Shown here in pieces: positions 55,901-64,000 of a DNA stretch of 64,000 bases. The notes beneath the pieces were generated by a model. The model was not told the DNA's origin and made no database searches. It saw nothing but the letters and a program-made list of their open reading frames with translations. Within the stretch, counting starts at the first letter, position 1. Every line of letters begins with the position of its first letter. The stretch is from assembly GCF_009296025.1 (NCBI RefSeq), contig NZ_CP045178.1, positions 1,116,001 through 1,180,000 on the forward strand, written 5' to 3'. A program made the translations under genes and the position numbers. This DNA is from Streptomyces tsukubensis (GTDB lineage Bacteria > Actinomycetota > Actinomycetes > Streptomycetales > Streptomycetaceae).

Positions 55901-56795
55901 TCAGCCACAGCATCAACTCGTCGAGGAAGAGCACCAGCGCGTCGTAGCCAAGGGACTTGGCGTGCTCCGCGATCACGGCGAGGCCGTCGTCCAGCGGAAT
56001 GAACCCCTCCCCCTGGGCAGCCATCCTGGCGTACCTGCGGGCGACGGTCCGCATGGCGTCCTGGGTGAGGCGGGCCCGGAGTTCGGCGGGGGTACTGGGA
56101 TTGTCCAGGTCGACGCGGACGCTCTTGTCGTGGACCTCGGCCGCGTTCAGCGCGGCATCGAGTCGCTCAGGCGTCCAGAACGCGGAGTTGCCCCACTCGT
56201 CGACCTCCTCCTCGACACCGGCGTTGAGCTGGGCGAGGAACTGGTCGTCACCGAAGTCCTGCCGCATGTCCCGCAACTGGTCGAAGAGGGCGTCGGTGCG
56301 GTAGACGCGCGGGATGTCAGCCTTGGGATGGCGCTCGGCCACCCAGTCGACGTAGCCGCCGAGCACCCGGTGCTCCAGGCTGTCGGCGTTCAGCATGTGG
56401 TAGGGGACGAGCAGGAACTTCTTGCCGCCCGCGCGCAGCCAGTCGAAATCCTGGTACAGCGGGTCGAACTCCTGTCGGGCACGGGCCGCCGGACTGTTCG
56501 ACATCAGCGCGTGCAGCACGGCCATGAAGTGCGACTTTCCCGCACCGAACGAGCCATGCAGGTACACCGCCATGGAGCTCTGCGTGTCCAGCGCGGTCGA
56601 GATCATGCCGAGGGTCTCGCGGTAGTTCCGCAGCAGCTCCCCGGTGACGACGTACTCCTCCAGCGCCTTCCGGGAGCCCTCCTCGGTGACCGCCTCCGAC
56701 AGCTTGAGCACGTAGGACGACGTGGAGACGGTCGCCGGCAGGTCCATCAGGTCCTTGAGCAGCGGTGCCTGGCGGTCTCGGGCGGGGGCGGCCAT
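52905..56795 (-). CDS. pglY: BREX large ATPase PglY/BrxC
   Basis: A 1296-residue P-loop ATPase. Walker A is YLHGSFGAGKSHFMAVLHAL (GSFGAGKSH at 81-89) and Walker B is ALVLFLDELMLWL. The N-terminal DLMDLPATVSTSSYVLKLSE is typical of PglY/BrxC. The remaining helical body of about 1000 residues ends in a small domain with RIKVRTAAAEFAAEIRAL. PglY is the DUF499-like type 2 BrxC. It starts 5 bp after the pglX stop and overlaps pglZ by 4 bp. Confidence 0.95.
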   Translation of the reverse strand: MAAPARDRQAPLLKDLMDLPATVSTSSYVLKLSEAVTEEGSRKALEEYVVTGELLRNYRETLGMISTALDTQSSMAVYLHGSFGAGKSHFMAVLHALMSNSPAARARQEFDPLYQDFDWLRAGGKKFLLVPYHMLNADSLEHRVLGGYVDWVAERHPKADIPRVYRTDALFDQLRDMRQDFGDDQFLAQLNAGVEEEVDEWGNSAFWTPERLDAALNAAEVHDKSVRVDLDNPSTPAELRARLTQDAMRTVARRYARMAAQGEGFIPLDDGLAVIAEHAKSLGYDALVLFLDELMLWLTMMMQDEKRVLRESGKFTNFVEGSHSRRAIPVISFIARQKDLREITGEEMHGTAESAMQQNLKYASGRFDPIKLEDRNLPEIAHERLLKPRSPEARQEVQAGLDRLLAANPGAARDTWLGDDKALVGSGEEPLRKAYPFTPAFMDALVQISSALQRNRTGMKLMGEILADQRDRLRLGDLVSLGDLYPYLGKGGDKPFQDATRVVFESAERLYKTKLRPHLITTHKVAEEDAVAYARDPESVPAERRPALAAFTGDDRIMRTLLLSALAPGAVSLQHLTVERLLALNHGSIRSRFKGGEVGALEGKLSQWAGQFAEIKVTGSGAQASVLLELTDIDLDSILANANTYTQTRFQRDLAERILRRQLDLGAQRLGYDELTFVWKGSPRTLEVNFANVRDKEKVSDQNLKPATEGLWRIVVDYPFDDGPFSAREHANRIREIREQAGPDGPARTLAWLPSHLSQQAQDSFRRLTVIDNVLSDEDRFHGTFAKHLSQDKRVRAWQLLEAQRDTLTREAEKALKQAYGLADKKESEVQPGFDDHLDPVHAVPGLSLPIGAPFDKAVRLIAARLLERQFPGHPQLDPENFGKAVTTPEAKKVYGLVSQAAEARDRRVEVPAGDRGLMRRVAVPLLLGSMGEAYFELSSHWPQFFADQVRADDLPAGDDLTYVRLTDWLDRPEPRGLHETVKQLVIAAFAQIDDRVWVSGGAVQDKSLAFAARAGDALRTQPRPSEADWEEALARYESLFGDKPKARLYRGQIINQFATAVRDRARSFAEDAAGLVRRLEDCQGRLGLDETDPAGRFALARRSLELVTQLADSAEAGSAAARRTVETLAGFDLRGVSPLRYGTSLAQARKVAAALVAAEADWETLDLAEGLGPEGHSVLERLKGAARSDQQTADLAKALESARREVIALVRAQQAAPPPPQQPVGPSDPDDTSLKGDDAEPFVPSTHTGTGGVRRAGGGRIKVRTAAAEFAAEIRALAEADPDAEIDITWRVVGE

Positions 56796-56800
56796 CGGTG

Positions 56801-59800
56801 TCAGGACTCCTTCTCGGTCTTCTGCGTCGTGGTGTCAGTGCTCGTGGCGTTCTTGGTCGTCCTCGTGGTCGTCCCGCGTCCGCGGCGGGCGACGGGCGGG
56901 CGCCATGCCTTCAGGTCCTCGTCGGTGAGGCTGCGTCCGCCCTGGAGGGAACGGCGGCCGTCGAGGACGTCGGCGGCCGGGGAGGAGCCGTAGGTCGGGT
57001 CGATCTCGTTGTGCCACTGGTCCAGCCAGGGCTGGAGTTCGAGGAGGGCGGCGAGCAGTGGCGGCCACTCCTCGTCGGACAGCTCATGTCCATGGATGTG
57101 GAGGTGGCCGAGCAGCGCCTCGGCCTGCTGGAGGTGGTCCCAGCCTGCCCAGCCGTAGAGGGGCGGGGACTGGACGTTCTCCGCGCCGTAGGAGATGAAG
57201 CGCTCCTTGGGTACGTCCAGCTTGCCGCGAAGGCTCCAGTACGAGCCGCGCAGGACGTCGGTACTGGTGTACGGCCGGGGCACCGGGATCGCGTCGCGGA
57301 TCTTCTTCTTGGCGAGGAAGTCCTGCTCGGCGTCCTCCTTGCGCTGCTCCGCCCAGGCGTGCTCCCAGTCCTTGCGCTTGTCCAGACCGGAGGGCTTGTA
57401 GCGCAGGGCGGCCGTGGCCGGGACGTGCTGGTTGGCGAGCAGACCGGCCACAGTCTTCGCGAACTCCCCAGTCGGAGCGAAGAGTTCAGCGACCGCGACG
57501 AAGTCCTCGTCCTGTTCGAGGTCGGAGACGAGCTGGTTGAGGGTGCGGATCTGCGGGCTGCCCTCCGCATCGAACCAGAGGGCGTGGCCCTCCATACGGT
57601 CGAGCAGCCAGGAGCGCAGTGCCTTCTCCTGGAGTGCGTCCCAGCCCTCGGTGGCCCAGCGCCGCTTGTACTCGGGCCGCTCCACCATGCCGATCTGACG
57701 GTTCGCTTCGATGGCGTCGATGCGCTTCTGGACGATCTCCCGGTAGGTGGCGGGCCATTCGGCCGGGATCTCGGTGACCTGGGTGGAACCGTGACGGCGG
57801 AACCACTCGTCGGACGCCTCACCGGCCCTGACCTTGCGGGCCAACACGATCTCGAACGCGCGCTGGCCGAGGGCCAGTTCGGGGACGTCGGCGAAGTCGT
57901 CGCCCTTGCGGGGGGCGGGGCGCAGATCGTCGTCGAGGAGGTTGTAGAGGGCGTAGACCTGCCAGTCGAGTTCTTCTTGGAGGGCGATTAGGCGGGTGCG
58001 GAGGTGGGTGTAGTGGGAGTGGGCTTCGCGGAGGGCGGGGGTCGTAGGGGTGTTTGTGGCGGCTACGGCGGCTGGGGTGGTGGCGGCCAGCTTTTCGGCG
58101 AGGGCGTCGAGTTCGGTGGCGAGGGCAGCGGGATAGAGCGCGGGAAGCGGGAAGTCCTGAATGGCAGTGCTGGTGAACTCGTAGAAACTCTCCCAGGCAT
58201 ACCTTCCGGTTGAGCGCTCGCCTCCCCTGTTTCCTTTATCGTGGCTCACCATTTTGAGCCAGAGCCCAGCTGTGGAGCTGTTGAGCACACCCAGCAACTG
58301 CAGGTACTCCTCCTCCGAGGCGCCCTCCCGCAGCTTGATAACCGGAGCGGACCGGTTGAACACTTTCCCGTCCCGGTCCAGTACGAAGTGGTTATGCGTC
58401 GCTACGAACGCAAACGAAATCGACCACGGGTGACAGCCAGCGCTCGGAGTCACCTGGTGCCACTCGTACCAGGGCCTTCCGTCAGAGAAATAGGTGCCCT
58501 TGGAGAAGGTCGCACGGTGGCCCAGCGACGTCCGGCCGGGCCACATCCATTTGTACGCGCCAGAGTCCTCCGCCAAGGGCCGCAGCTCGAACTTCTCCTG
58601 AGTCTCCTTGTACGGGAAGAAGGTGTAGTTGCCCTCCGAGTGGAGCCAGTCGCGGAGCTCCTCGCCAAGCACGAGCGTACGCCCAAGATCCTCCTCGCCC
58701 CCACGACGCATCCAGGGGGAACGGCTACTGATCATGATGCTGTCGGCATTGGTCTGCCCGGTGTACCCGAAACGCTTAGCACGCTTACGAAGTTTCGAGC
58801 CCCCTGCCACTTCGAGCCCGTCAATCAGTTCCTGCCCGCCGTCGGCAAGCACCCACGGCTGCTTCGCGAAATACCGCTCCCGATCAAGATCGTCAACAGA
58901 CACCCACTTGCCCACAGTGCCCGGCTTATCGATCTGATCGACAATCGCCGACCACACATGCCCATTGGCCGGATCGTCAGGAACAGCTGGCTCCCCTTGC
59001 ACCGACCGCACCGTACGCACAGTCGAAGTACGGTGCCGACCGCCCCGCCGCCGCCCCACAAGGATCACAGTGGGCGTGCCATGGCCCGGGATGAAGGCAC
59101 CGGACGTATCAATGACCTCCGTGAGCTCGGCCCGATGGCCGAAGTACCCCTCGATCAGCTTCACACCGAACTCGCGCTTGATGAACGAGTTTCCGGTGAT
59201 CTGGCCAACCATGCCATAGCCCCGTCCCGTCTCCGGATCCCCATTCACTGAGAGCTCGAAGAACCTCTGCGCGAACGGCACCGTAAGCGCGTACTCCTTG
59301 TGGCACGCGCTGTACATCTCCCGGTACCGCTGGTTGAGTTCCTTGTCCTTCACCGTGATGTAGGGCGGGTTACCCACGACGACGTGGTAACGGCCCGGCC
59401 TGAGAATCTCAGGGTGTTCGTGCGCATCCTCCGTCCGGTACGCGAACGACCCCAGCGGGTCCTCCGCTTCCTTCCCGTCCAGCGTGAGTTCCATCTGGCG
59501 GGCCTTGATCAGAGAGTCACCCACCGCCAGGTGGACCGGCCACTCGTACTGGGCCGCTTTCTTCATCGTGTGCACGCCCGCCGCGGCCATCGCCGCGACC
59601 AGCAGACGGAAGCGCGCAATGGCGACCGCGAACGGGTTGATGTCCACGCCGTGCACCGAGTCGAGCGCGGCCCGCACCCGCGCGTGCGCGTCCGCCGTGG
59701 TGGCCTTCGCGTCCCACTCCTTCAGCAACCGCTCGAACGCGCCCAGGACGAAGTGCCCCGACCCACACGTCGGGTCGATCATCTTCAGACCCTCGAAGCC

Positions 59801-60502
59801 GAACTCCCGCAGCGCCGGCGTCATCGTCCGTTCGAGGATGAACTTCTCCACGAACTCCGGCGTCTGGAGCAGCGCGTACCGCTCCTGGGCGTCGTCGCTC
59901 AGGTCCTGGTACAGGTCGCCGAGGAAGCGCGTGCCCCAACCCTTCTGCGTCCCGTCGACGTCCTCGACCAACGGGTCGGTGAAGTCATGGACGAGCGTGC
60001 CGTCCTCGCCTCGCAGCCCCCAGAAAGCGACCAGCGCGCCCGCGCCCTCATGCGACAGCGGCACCTGGTAGAGCGGGTTGTGCCTTTCGTTGAAGAGGAG
60101 CTGACCGGCCTGCCCTTCCCCGATCTCCTCGAACGCCTTGAGCAGCCAGCCACGCCACGTGGGATCGTCGGCCTTCGACTTGTACTCGTCGTACCGAGCC
60201 TGCGCCAGCTCCCGCCGGTCGATGTCCGGCGCGGTGAGATACGGCTCGGCGATCAGCCCGTTGTCCTCACAGAACCGTACGAACACGGTCGCCAGCACCC
60301 ACGCGACCGCCACCTGCGTGAGCTGCTCGTCGAGCCAGGCCTTCGGCGTCGCCGCCGTACGGCCCAGCTCGCGCGCCTGCTCGTACTCGGCCGTGTACCG
60401 TTCGCGCACCTCGAACAGCTCGTCGACCTGCCGCTCAAGGTCCTTCTTGACGACGGCGACCTGCGGCTTGAGGTCGGCCAGCAGGGCCTTGCGGGCGATC
60501 AT
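56801..60502 (-). CDS. pglX: BREX adenine-specific DNA methyltransferase PglX
   Basis: 1233 residues from the ATG at 60502 (MIARKALLADLKPQ), which overlaps the pglW stop by 4 bp. Motif I is MIDPTCGSGHFVLGAF (about 241-256). The catalytic motif IV, GNPPYITVKDKELN (NPPY at 378-381), is intact, and GHGTPTVILVGRR follows. The long C-terminal region contains VERPEYKRRW and SYWSLRGKLDVPKERFISYG. In BREX, PglX methylates a non-palindromic host sequence at N6-adenine to mark self. This copy looks fully active, unlike the paralogue at 39.4-43.0 kb. A Thr/Lys-rich tail ends the protein. Confidence 0.95.
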   Translation of the reverse strand: MIARKALLADLKPQVAVVKKDLERQVDELFEVRERYTAEYEQARELGRTAATPKAWLDEQLTQVAVAWVLATVFVRFCEDNGLIAEPYLTAPDIDRRELAQARYDEYKSKADDPTWRGWLLKAFEEIGEGQAGQLLFNERHNPLYQVPLSHEGAGALVAFWGLRGEDGTLVHDFTDPLVEDVDGTQKGWGTRFLGDLYQDLSDDAQERYALLQTPEFVEKFILERTMTPALREFGFEGLKMIDPTCGSGHFVLGAFERLLKEWDAKATTADAHARVRAALDSVHGVDINPFAVAIARFRLLVAAMAAAGVHTMKKAAQYEWPVHLAVGDSLIKARQMELTLDGKEAEDPLGSFAYRTEDAHEHPEILRPGRYHVVVGNPPYITVKDKELNQRYREMYSACHKEYALTVPFAQRFFELSVNGDPETGRGYGMVGQITGNSFIKREFGVKLIEGYFGHRAELTEVIDTSGAFIPGHGTPTVILVGRRRGGRHRTSTVRTVRSVQGEPAVPDDPANGHVWSAIVDQIDKPGTVGKWVSVDDLDRERYFAKQPWVLADGGQELIDGLEVAGGSKLRKRAKRFGYTGQTNADSIMISSRSPWMRRGGEEDLGRTLVLGEELRDWLHSEGNYTFFPYKETQEKFELRPLAEDSGAYKWMWPGRTSLGHRATFSKGTYFSDGRPWYEWHQVTPSAGCHPWSISFAFVATHNHFVLDRDGKVFNRSAPVIKLREGASEEEYLQLLGVLNSSTAGLWLKMVSHDKGNRGGERSTGRYAWESFYEFTSTAIQDFPLPALYPAALATELDALAEKLAATTPAAVAATNTPTTPALREAHSHYTHLRTRLIALQEELDWQVYALYNLLDDDLRPAPRKGDDFADVPELALGQRAFEIVLARKVRAGEASDEWFRRHGSTQVTEIPAEWPATYREIVQKRIDAIEANRQIGMVERPEYKRRWATEGWDALQEKALRSWLLDRMEGHALWFDAEGSPQIRTLNQLVSDLEQDEDFVAVAELFAPTGEFAKTVAGLLANQHVPATAALRYKPSGLDKRKDWEHAWAEQRKEDAEQDFLAKKKIRDAIPVPRPYTSTDVLRGSYWSLRGKLDVPKERFISYGAENVQSPPLYGWAGWDHLQQAEALLGHLHIHGHELSDEEWPPLLAALLELQPWLDQWHNEIDPTYGSSPAADVLDGRRSLQGGRSLTDEDLKAWRPPVARRGRGTTTRTTKNATSTDTTTQKTEKES

Positions 60503-63500
60503 CCGGTGTTCTCCTCGACGCTTTCGGTCTGCTCGGCGGAGGCCTGTGGCTGCCGCACCCACGACTCGGGCAACGGGATCCACTCCCCCAGCGGCTCCTG
60601 ATAGATGGCGTACACATCCCGTACGCCGTCGGGTCCCACAGCCCTGCCTAGAACGGGTGCCCGGCCGGGGTCGGCCTGCGGGACGAGCAGCCACAGGGGC
60701 CGCTTGGCCTCGCCCTCGCGCGCCTGCCTGGCTAGTTCGTCGAGGCCACCGGTGTAGTCGTAGCGGGCGAAGACGGCGGCGTCCGTCAGCAGCAGCGGGC
60801 GGGAGTCATCACCGTCGCGCAGCAGGGCGCTGAGCTCTTCGCGCATGCGGTCGTTCGCGTTGCGTGCGAAGCGGGTGAAGTTCACAGCAGCCGTGGAGCC
60901 AGCCTCCGCCGCGTCTGCTTTGAGGAGGGTCTCCCAGCGCGGGAGCCCTTTAGGGTTCGCGGACGCCTTCGTCTCTTGCTCGGTGTGGAGGTGCCGCAGG
61001 AACAGCGCGGTCGCCGAGACCGGCACCGCGCCGCCGCCGAACCGCGCGTCCGCCAGGTGGCCCACCGCCCGCCCGGCCAGGTCACCGCGGACCGTCAGCA
61101 CCCGGTAGCCGTCGCCGCTGCCTGCCGCAAGCAGGCGCTCCTCGGCGCGGGCCCTCGCGGCCAGGTCGACGTCCTCCGAGTAGGCGGCTGCGGATGCGGT
61201 TCCAGTGGACGAGCCGTCCAGCCCGGTGCGGAAGTGACTGGCGCTCTCCAGGCCCTCCGGGAGGTAGCGCTGCTGCCGTCCATCCTTGTGGGTGCGCAGG
61301 ACCAGCGGGAAGCCCGCCTCGCGTAGGGCGTCGGCGAGGGGGGCGCCTGTGGGAAGCCCGTGGCCATCCGCGCCGTCTCCCGTCCGGAGCTCGGGGAAGC
61401 GGGACCGGACGCGCTCGTGCACGGCGGCTACGGGCAGGCCGGGCTGCTCGTCGTCCGGCAAGCCAGGGATGAGCTTGACGATGCCGGCCTGGGTGAGGCG
61501 CAGTGCCCGCACCATGCCGAGGCCGCGCGGGTACAGCTCCAGGCGGGAGGAGACGGCGGCGTCCTGTGAGGCCGCCGCGGCGATGTCGACGATCCGCCGC
61601 TCGTCCCAGTCCAGGCTGCCCTGCGGCGGCTCCACCCGGGTCAGGTCGGCCAGTACGGCCGCGGCCGTGGGCAGGGTCTCGGCCTGAACGAGCCGGTCGG
61701 CGCGCTGGCCGAGGCGGCCCGCGTAGTCGAGCAGTCCCGGCGCGGACGGGGTGTCGGGGCTGTCCACGCCCTCCCGGTACTCCAGGGCGAGCAGCCCGGG
61801 GCGCAGTGCGCCGTCGGACGCCTGGAGGTTGATGCGGTGCTGGAAGGCCGGAGCGGCGGCCTGCTCTTCCATCTCCACCACCGCCCGTACGGCGGCCAGG
61901 GCGAGAGCACGACGCTGGTACAGCTCGGGGAGATCGGTGCCGCGGCGCAGGATCAGCGCGTCGGCGATCTCGGCGGCGGAGGCGAGGCGGCCGGACTGCT
62001 CCAGGATCTCCAGGACCTCGGCGCGCAGCTCCCGCAGGGCCTTCTCGTCGCGCCACTTGTCCCGCAGACCCTTGATATGCGGGTTGACTCCGCCCTGGGT
62101 CATGTCGAGCAGCTTGGCCACATCCGTCTGGGTGGGCCAGGCCCGCAGCTGAGGCAGGCGCCCGTCGTCGCCGGGCAGGCGCAGCAGCGCGCGGGCCACG
62201 ACGACACGGGTCTGGTTGCCGCCCACCGGGCCGCGCGGCCCCTTCACCAGTTCCGGCACCATGCGGGTGGCGAGCGCGTCCAGAGAGACCCGCCGCAGCG
62301 CGGTGTCGTCTCCGGAGACCAGGGCCAGGTCGTCGCTGAGCCTGCGCTCCAGCCCCGACTCCGCCTTGGCCTTGGCCGCGTCCAGTTCGGCCTTGGCGAC
62401 CTTGCGGCCCTCTCCGGTGAGCGGGTTCAGCTCCGCGGGGCGCAGCCGACGGCGCCATTCGCGGATACGACGCTGGATGTCGGCGCGGGTCTTGGCACCC
62501 AGGCCGGGCTTGTTGATCAGGTCGCGCTCGCTGCGATCCAGCAGCTGTTCGACCGTGGTGATCTCCAGGCCGTACAGGAAGGACTCGGCGGCGGCGGTCA
62601 GGCCCGACAGGGACAGGTGGGTGTCGAGCTGGGCGGCGGCGGCACGCTGGTCACGCGCCTCGTCCGAGGCCACGTCCTCGTCGGCGCCGTGGCCCTTGCC
62701 GTGCGACGAGGGCACGGCCTGCTGGGACGCGTCGAGGAAGACCTTCTTCCACGCGTCCTGCATGTCCTTGAGCGTGGGGTAGCGGCGGCCGGCGTCCCGG
62801 TGCAGGGCGCGGCGGAAGAACCCCAGCAGGCCCTCGCGCACCGGGGCCTCGAAGGCGTCCTTCTGGATCTCCGGGTACGGCATGTCGGCGGTGTCGGTCA
62901 TCTCAGGCGTGACCGAGCCGTCCCCCCAGCGGGGCAGTTCGCCGGAGGCCATCTGGTGCAGGGTGACCGCGAGGGCGTACCGCTCGGCCTGGTCGTCGTA
63001 GACCGCCCGCCGGTTCACCGGGCCGCCGACGAAGGGGTCCAGGTATCCCTGGGTGCCGACAGCGGTCTCGTTCGCCGGGTAGGAGGCGAGCGAGAAGTCG
63101 ATCAGGACGAGTTCGCGGGTGCCGTTGGGGCGCTTGCGGATGGCGATGTTGTCCGGCTTGATGTCCCGGTGCCAGACGCCCTCGCCCTGGAGGAAGTCGA
63201 TGGCGCCGAAGAGCTGGTCGCCGTACTTCTCCAGGGTCTCCATGCCCATGGCGCCGAGCTCGCGCAGCCAGCGGGCGAGGGTCTCCTCGCGGGCCCGGAT
63301 CTTGCCGCTCGACCCGTCGTCGTCGGCGAGCTCCGCCTTCTCGTCACCGACGTACTCGACGGCGAGGACCGTGCGCTCGCCGATCTTCAGCGGCTCGGGC
63401 ACCACCAGGTTGATCACCCGGGAGTCGGCGCGCATCCGGCGCATCACCTGCGCCTCGTCCTCCAGCGTCGTGACGCTGCGGTCCGACACGGCCACCTTGA

Positions 63501-64000
63501 GGACGGCGAGCGGCCGGGTGCGGAACTCCTCGGCGCGCAGATCCCGTACCAGGTAGGCACGCGAGGTGGAGCCGGTGCCCAGGCGCCGGCGGACCTGCCA
63601 GCGGCCGCCGCCGAGTACGTCGCCGGGCTGGGCCTCCAGCGGATCGGGCTCCTGGGCCTCGGGCCCTGCCTGCGTCTCGGCCGGTTCGGCAGGGGCCATG
63701 GGCTCGACGGCCTGCGCACCCCGTATGCCCACCGACTCCTCGGCGTCGGCAAGGAGCTCGAGGAACTCGTCGACGGACTGCATTCGCTGCTCGGGACGGT
63801 AGGCCGTGGCGGCATGCACCAGCAGGTCGACGTCGTCCGTCACGCCGTCGACGACGGCCGACGGTGCGAGGCCGTCGCCGTCGCGCAGCATGGTCATGAC
63901 CTCAGCCTGGCTGGACGCCGGAGGACGGCCGGTGACCAGCAGGTAGGCGAGCGTGCCCAGGCCGTACACATCCAGCAGCACCGGGTCGGGTCGCGGGGCG
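60499..64000 (-). CDS. pglW: BREX serine/threonine kinase PglW, N-terminus outside window
   Basis: At least 1166 codons; the frame enters from the right edge. It begins inside a first kinase-like domain (LLDVYGLGTLAYLLVTGRPP, a C-lobe pattern). A complete second kinase domain follows (about residues 125-395 of the visible part), with glycine loop RRLGTGSTSRAYLVRDL, HRDIKPDNIAIRK and a DFS in place of DFG (LIDFSLAS). Next come a helix-hairpin-helix-like segment (GLEITTVEQLLDRSERDLIN, KPGLGAKTRADI) and sigma-region-like HTHs (TQTDVAKLLDMTQGGVNPHI). PglW is the regulatory or effector kinase of BREX type 2 and is the first gene of the operon. Confidence 0.93.
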   Translation of the reverse strand, partial: APRPDPVLLDVYGLGTLAYLLVTGRPPASSQAEVMTMLRDGDGLAPSAVVDGVTDDVDLLVHAATAYRPEQRMQSVDEFLELLADAEESVGIRGAQAVEPMAPAEPAETQAGPEAQEPDPLEAQPGDVLGGGRWQVRRRLGTGSTSRAYLVRDLRAEEFRTRPLAVLKVAVSDRSVTTLEDEAQVMRRMRADSRVINLVVPEPLKIGERTVLAVEYVGDEKAELADDDGSSGKIRAREETLARWLRELGAMGMETLEKYGDQLFGAIDFLQGEGVWHRDIKPDNIAIRKRPNGTRELVLIDFSLASYPANETAVGTQGYLDPFVGGPVNRRAVYDDQAERYALAVTLHQMASGELPRWGDGSVTPEMTDTADMPYPEIQKDAFEAPVREGLLGFFRRALHRDAGRRYPTLKDMQDAWKKVFLDASQQAVPSSHGKGHGADEDVASDEARDQRAAAAQLDTHLSLSGLTAAAESFLYGLEITTVEQLLDRSERDLINKPGLGAKTRADIQRRIREWRRRLRPAELNPLTGEGRKVAKAELDAAKAKAESGLERRLSDDLALVSGDDTALRRVSLDALATRMVPELVKGPRGPVGGNQTRVVVARALLRLPGDDGRLPQLRAWPTQTDVAKLLDMTQGGVNPHIKGLRDKWRDEKALRELRAEVLEILEQSGRLASAAEIADALILRRGTDLPELYQRRALALAAVRAVVEMEEQAAAPAFQHRINLQASDGALRPGLLALEYREGVDSPDTPSAPGLLDYAGRLGQRADRLVQAETLPTAAAVLADLTRVEPPQGSLDWDERRIVDIAAAASQDAAVSSRLELYPRGLGMVRALRLTQAGIVKLIPGLPDDEQPGLPVAAVHERVRSRFPELRTGDGADGHGLPTGAPLADALREAGFPLVLRTHKDGRQQRYLPEGLESASHFRTGLDGSSTGTASAAAYSEDVDLAARARAEERLLAAGSGDGYRVLTVRGDLAGRAVGHLADARFGGGAVPVSATALFLRHLHTEQETKASANPKGLPRWETLLKADAAEAGSTAAVNFTRFARNANDRMREELSALLRDGDDSRPLLLTDAAVFARYDYTGGLDELARQAREGEAKRPLWLLVPQADPGRAPVLGRAVGPDGVRDVYAIYQEPLGEWIPLPESWVRQPQASAEQTESVEENTG

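Noticed and set aside
53052..56993. Long plus-strand open frames (647 and 651 codons) opposite pglY
   Set aside because: They mirror the pglY codon pattern on the other strand and show no recognisable domains.

Overview
The window is high-GC DNA with dense, short-spaced genes, many GTG starts and the actinobacterial rib/his gene order. It is best read as a Streptomyces (or close relative) chromosome. About the first 34.6 kb is conserved core; about 34.8-64 kb is an accessory defence island.

Core, left to right. Two CNNM/CBS membrane proteins (1-2247, the first cut by the window edge) and a PH-domain membrane protein precede hisG and hisE. An FMN riboswitch (8924-9047) heads the minus-strand riboflavin operon ribD-ribE-ribM-ribBA-ribH, with hisE and hisG following in the same direction. 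Next come a divergent ROK regulator/MFS pair with a palindrome between them, a thioesterase, an NCS2 uracil/xanthine permease, a secreted GH6 glucanase, a DUF5995 protein and an LLM flavin-dependent oxidoreductase. A lysine-catabolism neighbourhood follows: davB (lysine 2-monooxygenase), davA (5-aminovaleramidase), a PGRP-type amidase, an Lrp regulator and a CAT-type amino-acid permease broken by two frameshifts. A tight eight-gene plus-strand operon (23753-28647) encodes a stressosome/partner-switching module (RsbR, RsbS, RsbT, a kinase-PP2C fusion, RsbU-like, RsbV-like, RsbW-like). It converges on a SigB/F/G-type sigma factor gene. guaB1, a barstar-like protein, a SorC regulator and rpe end the core.

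Island. From about 34.8 kb composition becomes less uniform and IS5-family debris appears: a broken transposase at 35.3-35.5 kb, a 3' remnant at 36.4 kb and an intact element at 38.46-39.35 kb. Between them lie small accessory genes, including one with a PUA/EVE-like domain and one that may be a uracil-DNA-glycosylase-fold protein. Then come a second, divergent PglX-like methyltransferase whose motif IV reads EPPY instead of NPPY, a divergently transcribed OLD-like ATPase plus TOPRIM-like (DUF4276) pair, and a frameshifted 'beta family' gene. Last is a complete, mostly overlapping minus-strand BREX type 2 (Pgl) operon: pglW (N-terminus outside the window), pglX, pglY/brxC, pglZ, brxD and brxHI.

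BREX type 2 is a known phage-defence system in which PglX methylates host DNA and the other parts are needed to block phage. The less familiar part is its surroundings: the motif-IV-altered PglX paralogue back to back with an ATPase/TOPRIM gene pair. This is the best candidate here for an undescribed accessory or second defence module. No tRNA, rRNA or CRISPR array was recognised.
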